In this document: piece by piece, positions 17,562-27,185 of the stretch
Layout: each line of letters starts with the position of its first letter
How positions within the stretch are numbered: position 1 is the stretch's first letter
DNA from: Gemmatimonadaceae bacterium
GTDB lineage: Bacteria > Gemmatimonadota > Gemmatimonadetes > Gemmatimonadales > Gemmatimonadaceae
Assembly: GCA_020852815.1 (NCBI GenBank)
Contig: JADZAN010000024.1
Location: 310,001-374,000, forward strand
Reading direction: 5' to 3'
Length of the DNA stretch: 64,000 nt
Translations under genes and position numbers: made by a program
Notes under the pieces: generated by a model
The model's database searches: none
What the model saw: only the letters and a program-made list of their open reading frames with translations
What the model was told of the DNA's origin: nothing

Positions 17562-18277
17562 GCGGCAGCGGAGCCCTGAAATGGACGGAGGCCATGAGGA
17601 TGTCAGGGTGGGATCGTCGCATTTCGCGACGGTTCCTGACCGAGGGCGGCGCTCGATGCCCCCTCCGAGTCACAAGGAAGTTGCAAAAGACGCGCCGGGC
17701 TCAGGCTTTTCGTTGCCGCTTGACCGGGAAGGCAATGGCTACGGCCGCGTAGGGGTCAAACGAGGGGCGGCGCGCGTGGTTGAGGTGCTCGCGCCAGGCA
17801 AAACGAAGCCCGTTCACGAAGCCCCCGCCATCCGCGGATGCTGTGCCTGTTGAGCTCGCGCAACAGCCGCCCGGCAACTGGGCACGCGATTGTGCCGGTG
17901 GCTCGGCCAAGGTGTCGCTAGCGCCACTCCAGGTGGTCGCGAAAGACGAAGCGGTCCTGGCCATCGACGCTGAGCCAGACGCCTTCCGCGTTGACCGGCC
18001 CACCGCCGGATCGCGTGGCACCTTCGGGGCGGGTGCGATCTTCGCCTCGCGCGCCAAGCGGATACCACACACCGGGCGACAAGGCGGGATAGAACGTCGC
18101 GAATCGGTCGAGAACGCGGGCCTCGCGCATGTCGGGTACGGGGGATATGAGTTCGAGGTGAAATGACTGTCCCCCCATCGCCGACGCAACTGCGGCGGCC
18201 AGCATTTTGCTCGCAGGCGGCCAGGCCTCCAGTCGGTAGGGTTGCAGCGCGAGACCGTACCTCACTCTCGAACGAGC
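17562..18277. other. 716-bp region with small ORFs but no recognised gene
   Basis: Between the radical SAM gene and the GT2 gene I see no RNA gene and no large coding region. On the minus strand there is a plausible 86-residue ORF (17918-18178, listed separately). There is also a 38-residue ORF at 17701-17817 with a GTG start and a nearby G-rich element, ending in KRQRKA. The stretch 17562-17700 shows nothing recognisable. The region separates two oppositely directed transcription units, so it should contain a promoter for the unit starting at 18278. Confidence 0.5.
17918..18178 (-). CDS. Hypothetical small protein
   Basis: An 86-residue ORF with protein-like composition: an N-terminal segment GGQSFHLELISPVPDM, a central FYPALSPGVWYPLGARGED, and a C-terminus VWLSVDGQDRFVFRDHLEWR. 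Third codon positions are GC-rich and the aromatic residues are evenly spread, unlike typical shadow frames in this window. An alternative ATG at 18205 adds nine residues. I recognise no family and no catalytic motif. It is isolated between two transcription units. It may be a real but lineage-specific gene; confidence is moderate at best. Confidence 0.4.
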   Translation of the reverse strand: MGGQSFHLELISPVPDMREARVLDRFATFYPALSPGVWYPLGARGEDRTRPEGATRSGGGPVNAEGVWLSVDGQDRFVFRDHLEWR

Positions 18278-18970
18278 TTGCACAAACTCAGCGTACTCAT
18301 TCCGGTCTACAACGAGCGAGCGACCATCGAGGTGCTCATCCAGCGCGTCCTCGACGCGCGGATCCCGGTCGCGAAGGAAGTGCTCATCGGTGATGATGGC
18401 TCCAACGACGGGACGCGCGATATCCTGGCAGCCATGCCTAGGCGTCCGGAGCTTCGCATCGAGTTCATGAGCAGGAACGTGGGGCGCGGTGGGGTGCTCA
18501 AACATCTCCTCACACTCGCGACGGGTGACATCATCATCCACCAGGATGCGGATCTCGAGTACGATCCGTCCGAGTACGATCGCCTCCTGGCCCCGATCCT
18601 CACCGGCACGGCCGATGTGGTCTACGGTTCGCGCTTCAAGGGTGCGATCACGGGAATGGCGACGGCCAACAACTTCGGCAACCGCCTCATGTCGGCGATG
18701 GCGCGCACCCTGTACGGCGTCGACATTACCGACCTTATGACATGTTACAAGATGTATCGCCGGTCGCTGCTGGACGGGGTGACCCTGCACGCCGACGGCT
18801 TCCACTTCGAGGCCGAGTTCACGGCCAGGCTCGCGCGTCGCGGCGCGCGCTTCGCCGAAGTGCCCATCAGCTTCGTGGGGCGCACGGCGGAGGAAGGAAA
18901 GAAGATCAAGGCGACCGACGCGATCTACGTGATACAGAAGCTCGTGTCGTGCCGCTTCGGGGCGGCCTGA
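18278..18970 (+). CDS. Family 2 glycosyltransferase, dolichol/polyprenyl-phosphate sugar synthase-like
   Basis: A 230-residue GT-A enzyme of the DPM1 type. It has LSVLIPVYNERAT at residues 4-16, GDDGSNDGT near residue 40 and HQDADLEYDP near residue 90, the metal- and donor-binding block. There are no membrane helices. Such enzymes load a sugar onto a polyprenyl phosphate, which then feeds GT-C enzymes; two GT-C-like genes sit downstream in the same unit. The TTG at 18278 gives a start just before the first beta strand and is preferred; a TTG at 18242 is in frame. It is the first gene of a tightly packed chain running to 24632. Confidence 0.88.
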   Translation: MHKLSVLIPVYNERATIEVLIQRVLDARIPVAKEVLIGDDGSNDGTRDILAAMPRRPELRIEFMSRNVGRGGVLKHLLTLATGDIIIHQDADLEYDPSEYDRLLAPILTGTADVVYGSRFKGAITGMATANNFGNRLMSAMARTLYGVDITDLMTCYKMYRRSLLDGVTLHADGFHFEAEFTARLARRGARFAEVPISFVGRTAEEGKKIKATDAIYVIQKLVSCRFGAA

Positions 18971-18971
18971 C

Positions 18972-19943
18972 ATGGCGCCGCACCGTACCAATAGCCGAGT
19001 AGTCGGTGTGATCCTGGCGGCCGGCAAGGGGACGCGGATCTACCCGTTCTCGGCCGACCTTCCCAAGCCGATCCTCCCGGTCTGCAACCAGCCGCTCCTG
19101 TCGTACCAGCTGGAGTTCCTCAAGCGGCACGGCGTGACGGACGTGACGATCGTCATTGGCCACCTGGGGTACGCGATCGTTGCCGCGTTAGGCGACGGAC
19201 GCCGCTGGGGGGTGAACATCCGCTACGTGGAGCAGGGCGAGACGCTGGGGATGGCGCACGCGGTGGGAAAGCTCGAGCCGCACATCCACGCGCCCTTCAT
19301 CCTGCTGCTGGGCGACATCTACTTCATCACGAAGGACATGGCCCCGATGATCGAGCGCGTCGCGTCGGGGGAGATCAACGCCTGCCTGGCGAGCAAGATC
19401 GAGCACGACCCGGAGATGATCCGCCGCAACTTTGCCATCATCCCGGATGCCGACGGGCGCGTGCGGCGCGTGATCGAGAAGCCGCGCCACGCGCGCAGCA
19501 CCATCAAGGGGTGCGGGCTCTACATGTTCGACCTCAATGTGTTCGATGCGATCCGGCGCACGCCGCGCACCGCGATGCGCGACGAGTACGAGATCACCGA
19601 CAGCATCCAGATCATGATCGACGACGAGCACCGCGTCTATCACAGCGCGCTGGTCGACGACGACATGAACCTCACGTATCCACACGACCTGCTGCGCCTC
19701 AACCTGATCGAGCTGCAACGCCGCGCCCTCCCGCATCTCGTGGGGCATGACGTGTCGATGCCGCCGGGAACGGTGATCGATGGGAGCGTGATTGGCGACG
19801 ACGTGGTGATCGAGCACCCCATCCGTATCACCAACTCGCTCGTCTTCGAGGGAACGCACATCGCCGAGACGCACGACCTGGATCACGTCGTCGTCTTCGG
19901 CGAGAACATCATGCAGTGCGATCGCGCGGCGGTGGGGGCGTGA
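18972..19943 (+). CDS. Sugar-1-phosphate nucleotidyltransferase
   Basis: A 323-residue NDP-sugar pyrophosphorylase. The nucleotide-binding signature VILAAGKGTR lies at residues 11-20, followed by LPKPILPVCNQP and a GDIYF motif near residue 112 for metal binding. After a catalytic domain of about 240 residues, the C-terminus has hexapeptide-like beta-helix turns (GTVIDGSVIGDDVVIEH). It would activate a sugar phosphate to an NDP-sugar for the epimerase encoded next, whose GTG overlaps this stop codon by four bases. It resembles the RmlA/GlmU-type families; the exact sugar is not readable. Confidence 0.9.
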   Translation: MAPHRTNSRVVGVILAAGKGTRIYPFSADLPKPILPVCNQPLLSYQLEFLKRHGVTDVTIVIGHLGYAIVAALGDGRRWGVNIRYVEQGETLGMAHAVGKLEPHIHAPFILLLGDIYFITKDMAPMIERVASGEINACLASKIEHDPEMIRRNFAIIPDADGRVRRVIEKPRHARSTIKGCGLYMFDLNVFDAIRRTPRTAMRDEYEITDSIQIMIDDEHRVYHSALVDDDMNLTYPHDLLRLNLIELQRRALPHLVGHDVSMPPGTVIDGSVIGDDVVIEHPIRITNSLVFEGTHIAETHDLDHVVVFGENIMQCDRAAVGA

Positions 19944-20887
19944 GCGAGACCAGCTTCCGTCACGCCCTCGTGACGGGAGGGGCCGGTTTCATTGGCTCAC
20001 GGGTCGTGCGCGACCTGCTGGCGCGCGGGATGGCCGTCACCATCCTCGACGACCTCTCCACCGGGTCGCGCGACAACGTTCCGGCAGGGGCCACGCTGCT
20101 CGTGGGCGACGTCCGCCGCGCCGCCGACGTGACGCGCGCCCTGCAGGGCGTGGACGCGGTCTTTCACCTGGCGGCCAAGGTTTCGGTGCGCGGGAGCTTC
20201 GAGAAGGCGTACGACGACATCGAGACCAACGTCCTCGGCACGGTGAACCTGGTGCGATGCCTGGATCCAGCCGCCGTGCGCCACTTCGTGCTCGCCTCGA
20301 GCATGGCGGTGTACGCCGAGTCGGAACCGGGGGCATGCGTTCCCGAGTCGCATCTGCAACGCCCGCTCTCACCCTACGGTGTGGGGAAGATGAGCGCCGA
20401 GCTGCTGTGCCAGCAGATGCTGGCGCAGCTGGGCATCCCGTTCACCGCGTTTCGCTACTTCAACACGTTTGGCCCGGGACAGCGCTTCACGCCGTACGTC
20501 GGTGTCATCACGATCTTCGTGACCCGGCTGCTCTCGGGGGAGTCGCCGACGATTTTCGGCGACGGGCTGCAGCGGCGCGACTTCGTGCACGTGGACGACA
20601 TCGCCGCCGGAACGGTGCTGGCGCTCGATGGCCCGCCCGGGACCTACAACCTCGGAACAGGGGTGGGGACGACGGTCAACGAACTCGCGGCGCTGCTGGT
20701 GCAGCTGGTGAACCCCGCGTTGCAGCTGCAACACGCCCCGGCGGCGGAGGGCGAACTGAAGCACTCGGTGGCCGACATCTCCGCGGCGCGCCGCGCGCTG
20801 GGCTATGCGCCGCGCCGCACGTTGCGCGGTGACTTGCCGGCGACGATCGCGGCGATCGCGGCGATCGCGTCAACCGTGACGACGTGA
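19940..20887 (+). CDS. NAD-dependent nucleotide-sugar epimerase/dehydratase
   Basis: A 315-residue extended short-chain dehydrogenase. The Rossmann motif GGAGFIGS is at residues 12-19, an ASSM Ser block near residue 117 and the catalytic Tyr-x-x-x-Lys as YGVGK near residue 144; FGDGLQRRDFVHVDD is typical of GalE/WbpP-like epimerases. It uses NAD to epimerise or modify an NDP-sugar, probably the product of the overlapping upstream gene. GTG starts link it to both neighbours. Near its end, three repeats of GCGATCGCG encode an Ala-Ile run (AIAAIAAIA). The substrate is not known. Confidence 0.9.
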   Translation: MSETSFRHALVTGGAGFIGSRVVRDLLARGMAVTILDDLSTGSRDNVPAGATLLVGDVRRAADVTRALQGVDAVFHLAAKVSVRGSFEKAYDDIETNVLGTVNLVRCLDPAAVRHFVLASSMAVYAESEPGACVPESHLQRPLSPYGVGKMSAELLCQQMLAQLGIPFTAFRYFNTFGPGQRFTPYVGVITIFVTRLLSGESPTIFGDGLQRRDFVHVDDIAAGTVLALDGPPGTYNLGTGVGTTVNELAALLVQLVNPALQLQHAPAAEGELKHSVADISAARRALGYAPRRTLRGDLPATIAAIAAIASTVTT

Positions 20888-22560
20888 GCGACCAGCCGTC
20901 CGCCCCGCGGCCGCGCCGGGACGCGCGCTACATCTCGCTGCCGATCGTTGCGGTGGCGCTGCTCGCGGCGCTCGTGCACTTCATTCCGTACCTCGACGCG
21001 GCACGCCAGACGCCCGACGGGTGGCGCTTTACCGGCTACCTCAACGGGTCGCCGGACGAGATGCAGTACCGCATGCTGATGCAGCAGGCGTTGCAGCAGG
21101 GCCCCATCGTCATCGACCCGCTCACGACGGAGCCCCACAAGCCGCACATCGTTGTGCTCTTCTACTGGGGCATCGGACACCTCGCGCAGGCGCTCGACGC
21201 GCGCCCGGGGATCGTCTACGGGGTGCTGGGAGGGGTGTTCGCCGCGGCGGTCGCGCTTCTCCTCTTCTGGATCGTCGATCATTTCTCGAAGTCGCGCACG
21301 CAGACGTGGTGGGTCTACCTCGCGCTGGTCTTCGGTGGTGGCTTCGGGGCGCATCTCCGGTGGCTCGACTCCATCGATCGGTTGCGCCAGTTCCATCCGT
21401 GGGCGCAGATCGTCTCGGGAGGGCTCAACGCCTCCACGGTATTCGAGGCGTATCGCAATCACTACATCTTCACCACGCTCTTCGACTCGCACTTCCTCTT
21501 CTTCCTGCTGACGGCGCTGCTGGCCATCGTTGCGCTGTACTGGACGATGGTGCGCTTCTCGGTGGTGCGGCTGGCGGTGACGGCTGTCGCCTTCGCGGCG
21601 GTGACCGTGCTCCACATCTACGATGGCGTGACGCTGCTGGCGATCGGTGGGGGCGTCCTCTTCCTGTTCTGGGTGAAAGGGGGGCTGCCGACGCGCGCGA
21701 TGTTCATGACGCTGGTGGCGTGCGGTATCGCCGTCGCCGTTCCCGTGGCGTGGCAGCTGTCGCTCTTCAAGCACTCCGGGCTTGGTATCCCCGAGTGGCG
21801 CGCCCCGGCCATCCTCTTCTCCGAACTTGCCCTCGCCTACCCGCTGGCGTGGGGGCTGATGGCCTGGGGGTTGGGTGACTATTGGCGGAAAGCAGGGCTG
21901 GACGAGGTCTTCCTGCTGGGGTGGGTGCTGGGATGCGTGACGCTGACGCTCTCCGGGCCATTCTACCCGTACTCCGACCGCGGCGTCCTCACGTTGCAGG
22001 TGCCGGCGATGATCATTGCCGGTAGCGTGTACTTTTCCCGGTACGCGCGCGTGAAGGCGAGCCATGCGGCGTTCGCCGTCTTCACGCTCATCGCCACCCC
22101 GGCGTGGAAGCTCTATCGCGAGGAAGTGACGACCTCCTTCGACCGACACCCCAGCGGCGAGGCGCCCGTCTACATCTGGATGGCGCCCGGGCACCAGGCG
22201 GTGTCGAAGGCGCTGCTCGCCAAGGCAGCCCCGGGTGACATCCTCATCGTCCCCAAGGAGCGCTTCTCCTTCCGCACCGATGACCTCTGGCTCACGATGG
22301 GCTACCCGGGGCGGCTGTACGCCGGCCACTACGCGCTGACGCTCGATTTCGAACGCAAGCGGCTCGAGGTCAACACCTTCTTCAAGGACGCCGATCCCGT
22401 GAAGGGGCCGGCCTTCCTCACGAAGGCAAAGGTCCGCTTCGTCTACCTTCGCAAGGAAGAAGGGGCCGATCGATTCGAGCACATGCCGGGGCTGGTCACG
22501 CTGGCCAGGACGGACGTGGGGACGCTCTTCGAGTTCACGGGGAGCGCGACACCGCCGTGA
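20884..22560 (+). CDS. Polytopic membrane protein, putative GT-C glycosyltransferase
   Basis: A 558-residue membrane protein with about ten helices and a soluble C-terminal domain of about 140 residues. After helix 1 the extracytoplasmic loop has YLNGSPDEMQYR near residue 50; an acidic pair there is typical of GT-C enzymes. I do not recognise a named family. It starts with GTG overlapping the epimerase stop and ends overlapping the next GT-C-like gene, so the three are probably co-translated. A role in transferring a polyprenyl-linked sugar on the periplasmic side is inferred from topology and neighbours. Confidence 0.65.
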   Translation: MSDQPSAPRPRRDARYISLPIVAVALLAALVHFIPYLDAARQTPDGWRFTGYLNGSPDEMQYRMLMQQALQQGPIVIDPLTTEPHKPHIVVLFYWGIGHLAQALDARPGIVYGVLGGVFAAAVALLLFWIVDHFSKSRTQTWWVYLALVFGGGFGAHLRWLDSIDRLRQFHPWAQIVSGGLNASTVFEAYRNHYIFTTLFDSHFLFFLLTALLAIVALYWTMVRFSVVRLAVTAVAFAAVTVLHIYDGVTLLAIGGGVLFLFWVKGGLPTRAMFMTLVACGIAVAVPVAWQLSLFKHSGLGIPEWRAPAILFSELALAYPLAWGLMAWGLGDYWRKAGLDEVFLLGWVLGCVTLTLSGPFYPYSDRGVLTLQVPAMIIAGSVYFSRYARVKASHAAFAVFTLIATPAWKLYREEVTTSFDRHPSGEAPVYIWMAPGHQAVSKALLAKAAPGDILIVPKERFSFRTDDLWLTMGYPGRLYAGHYALTLDFERKRLEVNTFFKDADPVKGPAFLTKAKVRFVYLRKEEGADRFEHMPGLVTLARTDVGTLFEFTGSATPP

Positions 22561-24632
22561 GCCGCCCCCCGTCCGCGGCGGCGCCGGAGACTGCCGGGCG
22601 AGGCGCATTCCTCGGCTGGGCGCTGCTTTCAATCGTTGGTCAGGGGGCGGCGCTGGCGCTCGTGACGGCGGGTAAGGGGGTCGGCTACCAGCATTACCTC
22701 CCCGTGGTGCAGCTGCCGACGCGCCCGCTCGCGCTCGCAATCGTCGCGGTGCAGGCGTTGCTCACGCTGTTCGGGCTGCGCACCGCGATCGGCGAGCTCC
22801 TCGCACGACTCGGTCGCCTCCTCCCGGGCTGGCGCCTCCCGCTCCTCGTGCTGGCGACGGTGGCCTGCAGCGCCGTGGTAGGGCGCGACCTCGTGCGGCT
22901 GGCGGGGGAGATGGCGTTCTCGTCGTTCGTGCAGCTGGTCAACCTTGGCACCGTGGTGCTGGCGGCGCGCGCGATGCCGCCGGTGGCGATCGACGGGTGG
23001 CGCGATCGGGTCGTGCGCCTGCTCGGTCCCGATCTGCCGCCTGACGAGAACGCGCCGCCGCGCCTGGACCGCTTCACGGTGCTCGCCGCCGTTGCGGCCA
23101 CCGCGATCAGTGCGTTGCTCGCGCTCGTCGTGTATGGCCGGCACCCGCACCTGCAGGACGAGGTCGTCTACCTCATCCAGGCGCGCACCTTCGCCGCCGG
23201 CAAGCTCGCCCTTGCCAACCCGCCGGTCGCCAAGGCGTTCGAGTTCTTCCTGCTCGACATGAGCCCCAAGGGGTGGTACTCCCCGGTGCCGCCGGGTTGG
23301 GCGCTGGGGTTGGTACCGGGGGTGTGGCTGGGGGCAGTCTGGCTGGTGAACCCGGTGTTGACCGGCCTCAACGTCGCGCTCACGTCGCTCGTGCTGCGCC
23401 CCATCTACGGGGTGCGCGTGGCGCGCCTGGCGACGCTCCTCCTCGTCCTGTCGCCGTGGAGCGCCTTCCTCGGCATGAGCTTCATGCCGCACGCCATCAC
23501 CCTGCTGTGCGGGTTGCTCGCGGCGCTGGGGGTAATGGCGGCGCGGCGCACCGGACAGGCGCGCTGGACGTGGCTGGGCGGGTTGGCGTTAGGCTTAGTG
23601 GCCAGCGTGCGGCAGCTCGACGCGATGATCCTCGCGCTCGCGCTCGGCCTCTGGAGCATCGGGCTCGGCGGGCGCCGCCTGCGCATCCCGGCCATCGCCG
23701 GACTCGTCCTCGGCTCCATCGTCGCGGCGGTGCCGCTCCTGTTCTACAACGCGCACTTCACGGGGAAGGGGTCGTACTTCCCCATGATGGCGTACAACGA
23801 TGCGCTGTTCGGGAAAGGGGCGAACGACTACGGCTTCGGCCCCACGCGCGGCATGGGGTGGGCGCTCGACCCCAATCCGGGGCACGGCCCGCTGGACGCG
23901 ATCATCAACACCACGCTCAACCTCGCCGCCACGCAGGTCGAGCTGTTCGGGTGGAGCATCGGCTCACTCCTTCTCGTTTTCGCCTTCATCCTGCGCGGGC
24001 GGTTGATCCGCAGTGACCGCGCCATGCTGGGCGCCGTCTTCCTCACCTGGTTCGCGTACTTCTTCAACTACTTCGCCGGCGGGCCGGACTTCGGGGCGCG
24101 CTACTGGTTCCTGATGATCGTCCCGCTGTGCGCGCTCACCGCGCGCGCCGCGCTCACCCTGGCCAAACTCGACACAGCGGTTGCGGACAACGCTTCGTCG
24201 CACGCGGTAGAGCGTCGCGACGCGCGCGTCCTGGCCGGCGTGGCGCTGGTGACGCTGGGGGCATGGGCGACCTTCGTCCCGTGGCGTTCCGTGGACAAGT
24301 ACTGGCACTATCGCGGCATGCGCGCCGATGTCGCCTCGCTTGCGCGCGAGCGTGGCTTCGCGCGCGCGCTGGTGCTGGTGCGCGGGCGCGAGATCCCCGA
24401 CTTCGGGTCGGCCATTGCCTACAACCCGCTCGACCTCTCGGAACCCGTCCCGGTCTACGCGCGTCGCACCACGGCGGCCACCGACAGCGCCGTGATCGCG
24501 GCCTTCCCCGATCGCACCGTCTGGTTCGTCGACGGCCCCAGCGTGACGAAGGCATCATATCGGGTCACCGCCGGACCGCTCTCCCCGGCAGAGGCGCTGC
24601 GCCAGGTGGGCCAGAACCCGCCCGCGCCGTAG
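22557..24632 (+). CDS. GT-C glycosyltransferase, family-39-like membrane protein
   Basis: A 691-residue protein with four N-terminal helices, a polar stretch of about 40 residues (residues 145-185), then a family-39-like core. The core has HLQDEVVYLIQAR near residue 200, with the acidic pair expected of GT-C enzymes, and PPGWALGLVPG near residue 245. A roughly 120-residue C-terminal soluble domain follows the last helix. It is the last gene of the 18278-24632 chain and overlaps its predecessor by four bases. It probably uses the polyprenyl-phosphate sugar made by the upstream DPM-like enzyme. The acceptor could be the same glycan or glycolipid that the MBOAT and carbamoyltransferase modify. 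Confidence 0.72.
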   Translation: MSRPPSAAAPETAGRGAFLGWALLSIVGQGAALALVTAGKGVGYQHYLPVVQLPTRPLALAIVAVQALLTLFGLRTAIGELLARLGRLLPGWRLPLLVLATVACSAVVGRDLVRLAGEMAFSSFVQLVNLGTVVLAARAMPPVAIDGWRDRVVRLLGPDLPPDENAPPRLDRFTVLAAVAATAISALLALVVYGRHPHLQDEVVYLIQARTFAAGKLALANPPVAKAFEFFLLDMSPKGWYSPVPPGWALGLVPGVWLGAVWLVNPVLTGLNVALTSLVLRPIYGVRVARLATLLLVLSPWSAFLGMSFMPHAITLLCGLLAALGVMAARRTGQARWTWLGGLALGLVASVRQLDAMILALALGLWSIGLGGRRLRIPAIAGLVLGSIVAAVPLLFYNAHFTGKGSYFPMMAYNDALFGKGANDYGFGPTRGMGWALDPNPGHGPLDAIINTTLNLAATQVELFGWSIGSLLLVFAFILRGRLIRSDRAMLGAVFLTWFAYFFNYFAGGPDFGARYWFLMIVPLCALTARAALTLAKLDTAVADNASSHAVERRDARVLAGVALVTLGAWATFVPWRSVDKYWHYRGMRADVASLARERGFARALVLVRGREIPDFGSAIAYNPLDLSEPVPVYARRTTAATDSAVIAAFPDRTVWFVDGPSVTKASYRVTAGPLSPAEALRQVGQNPPAP

Positions 24633-24740
24633 CCGACGCACGGGCGCGAAGCGGTCGTCCCGACCGAGAGTTGCCGGGCGGTGTGCAAGTCAGGCGGGGT
24701 GGTGACGTCTCCTCTGCAGGACCCACACGAGGAGATGACC

Positions 24741-27161
24741 ATGTCCGCCCAGGCCGTAGCGCACCCGACGTCGTCGCGTTCCACCATCGCCGCACTTTCC
24801 GCGGTCGCCGCCCTGCTCCTGCTGGGCGCCCCGCAGGGAGTTGCGGCGCAGGGGCGCCTGATCGGTCGGCCGTGCATCAACCCGACGCCGCCACGCTGCG
24901 CCCCGGATGCCGACTGCGTCGTCCCGGTGACGACGCTCCCCTGCGCACCGACGCTGGTGCGCGTGTCGAGCGACGTGAAGATCGCCCTCGCCGATCGCGT
25001 CCTGCGCTACGAGGTCACCGAGGTCTTCAAGAACGCGAGCGGTCGCGTGGCCGAGGCGGACTATGTCTTCCCGCTCCCGGCCGGCGCCGCCTTCGAGGAC
25101 CTCAAACTGTTGATCAACGGCGAACTGGTGAGCGGCGAGACGATGACCGCCGACCGTGCCCGCGGCATCTATGAAGAGATTGTCCGTCGCCAGCGCGACC
25201 CGGCCCTGGTGGAGTGGATGGGGAGCGGGATGCTGCGCACGCGCATCTTCCCCATTGCGCCTGGCGAGGAGAAGAAGGTGGTGGTGCGCTACCAGAGCGT
25301 GGCCGAGCGCGAGGGCGATGCGTTGCGCATCGACTATCGCCGCGGGACGGATCCCAACGGCACGGGCGCCATGGTTCGCCCCGGGCAGCGCGTGAATCCG
25401 GCGCAGCTCCCGAGCGACACGCGCCGCGGCGAGGAGGGCGAGTGGTCGCGCGTGCGCTTTGTCTATCGCCCGGGCTCCAACTACGGAGAGCCGTACTCGC
25501 CCACGCACACGCTGCGCACGAAGGACGAGGGCGACCTGCGCTCGGTGGATGCACGAGGGAGCGCGAGCGACATGACGATCCTCCTCCCGCTGCGGCGCGC
25601 CAACACCGCCGCGCTCAGCGTCCTGGCGCACGCGCCGGGGGGTGAGCGCGGCTTCGCCCTCATTACCGTCACGCCGCCAGCCGCCTCGCGGCGCACGATG
25701 CCGCGCGACCTCACCTTCGTCGTCGACGTCTCGGGTTCGATGTCTGGGCGAAAGCTGGAGCAGGCCAAGGCGGCCGGGCGCGCGCTGCTGGAAACGCTGC
25801 GCCCCGACGATCGCTTTCGCATCATCGACTTCTCCACCGACGTGCGCTCGTTCCGCGACGGCTGGAGCGCCGCCACGGGAGACAACCTCGCCGAAGCGCG
25901 TCGCTACCTGTCGTCGCTGCGCGCCGAGGGCTCGACGAACATTTCCGGTGCGCTCGAGGAAGCGCTCGGCGCCCGCGCCACTGGCGACAGACTCCCCCTC
26001 GTGGTCTTCGTGACCGATGGCGAGCCGACGGTGGGCGAGCGCAATCCCGATGCGATCGCCGCGATGGCGTCGCGCCGCAGTGGTGAGGCACGCCTCTTCT
26101 CGGTCGGCGTCAGCGCCGATGTCAACGCCACGCTCATCGAGCAGCTGGCGGTGGAAGGGCACGGAACCGCGCATTTTGTGCGCGACAGCGAGTCGGTGGA
26201 GCGCGCCGTGGGGCTCCTGGCGCGGCGCCTGTCCACGCCGGTGCTCACGAACGTGAAGGTGCGGGCCGACGGTGTGCGCCTGTCGCAGCTGCTCCCCTCG
26301 GGCGAGCTGGATGTGTTTGCCGGACAGGACCTCGTGATCCTCGCCCGCTATGAAGGCGACGGGAACGCCACGTTGCGCCTGGAGGGGGAGTCGGTGGACG
26401 GCCCCGTGAGCTGGTCGACGCGCGCCAACTTCCCGGAGCGCACGCGCGACAATCCCTTCGTGGCGCGCCTGTGGGCATCGCAACGTGTGGGGTGGCTGGC
26501 CGCCGAGAAGCGCAAGCGCGGCGCGACGAGCGAGATGGACGAGGAGATCAAGTCGTTAGGCGAGCGGTATGGGATCCCGACCGAGTTCTCGTCGTACCTC
26601 GTGGTGGAGCCGGGGATGACGGTCGCCACCGCGGCAGGCGGCGCCACGGGCGGCGTGCGGCGCGATGCAGCATCGACACCGGTGACCCTGAGCTCCGACC
26701 TCGCGCGACGCAGGGGTTCGGAAGGCGCAGCAGACGCGGCGGCCGCCACGGCGCAGGCGGCACCGGCGGCACCGGCAATGGCCTCCAACGAGCTCCGCTT
26801 CGAGGCGGCGCGCAAGTCGGCGGCGCAGCGCGAAGCCAAGTCGCTGGGCGAGATGGACGCGATGGAGCCTGAAGGTGGGGCAACGCAGCGGCGCGTGGGG
26901 AGCCGGCGCTTTACGCTGGTGGGCGGGGTATGGATGGATGCAGCATATTCGAGCCGGATGCGCACGGTGACGGTGAAGCCCTTCTCCACCGCCTACTTTG
27001 CCCTGGTGCAGCGGTTGGGAGAGCTGGCGCCCGCCTTTGCCCTTGGCGACCGTGTGGTCGTGACGGGGCGGAAGGTGGCGGTGCGCCTTGCGCCTGACGG
27101 AGCGGACGCGGTGGAATCGCTCACCACCGCCGCGCTGGACGCGATCGTGCGCGACTGGTGA
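24741..27161 (+). CDS. Exported VIT and von Willebrand factor A domain protein
   Basis: An 806-residue secreted protein. A signal peptide ends near AAQ at residue 37. A VIT domain (residues about 70-185) has the typical VTEVFKNASG and FPLPAGAAF segments. A vWA domain starts near residue 325 with FVVDVSGSMSG, the DxSxS metal site. A linker rich in Ala and a conserved-looking C-terminal domain with FSSYLVVEPG follow. This is the architecture of bacterial inter-alpha-trypsin-like proteins, thought to bind other envelope or matrix proteins. The ATG at 24741 is set by GAGGAG six bases upstream; an in-frame ATG at 24735 is too close to it. It precedes the first ECF sigma module. Confidence 0.9.
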   Translation: MSAQAVAHPTSSRSTIAALSAVAALLLLGAPQGVAAQGRLIGRPCINPTPPRCAPDADCVVPVTTLPCAPTLVRVSSDVKIALADRVLRYEVTEVFKNASGRVAEADYVFPLPAGAAFEDLKLLINGELVSGETMTADRARGIYEEIVRRQRDPALVEWMGSGMLRTRIFPIAPGEEKKVVVRYQSVAEREGDALRIDYRRGTDPNGTGAMVRPGQRVNPAQLPSDTRRGEEGEWSRVRFVYRPGSNYGEPYSPTHTLRTKDEGDLRSVDARGSASDMTILLPLRRANTAALSVLAHAPGGERGFALITVTPPAASRRTMPRDLTFVVDVSGSMSGRKLEQAKAAGRALLETLRPDDRFRIIDFSTDVRSFRDGWSAATGDNLAEARRYLSSLRAEGSTNISGALEEALGARATGDRLPLVVFVTDGEPTVGERNPDAIAAMASRRSGEARLFSVGVSADVNATLIEQLAVEGHGTAHFVRDSESVERAVGLLARRLSTPVLTNVKVRADGVRLSQLLPSGELDVFAGQDLVILARYEGDGNATLRLEGESVDGPVSWSTRANFPERTRDNPFVARLWASQRVGWLAAEKRKRGATSEMDEEIKSLGERYGIPTEFSSYLVVEPGMTVATAAGGATGGVRRDAASTPVTLSSDLARRRGSEGAADAAAATAQAAPAAPAMASNELRFEAARKSAAQREAKSLGEMDAMEPEGGATQRRVGSRRFTLVGGVWMDAAYSSRMRTVTVKPFSTAYFALVQRLGELAPAFALGDRVVVTGRKVAVRLAPDGADAVESLTTAALDAIVRDW

Positions 27162-27185
27162 GCGATGGGAGGTGCGGCGGTACCT

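Noticed and set aside
17780-18166. Plus-strand 128-codon frame in the 17.6-18.3 kb gap
   Set aside because: It runs opposite the more protein-like minus-strand ORF and lacks a ribosome-binding site and any recognisable pattern.
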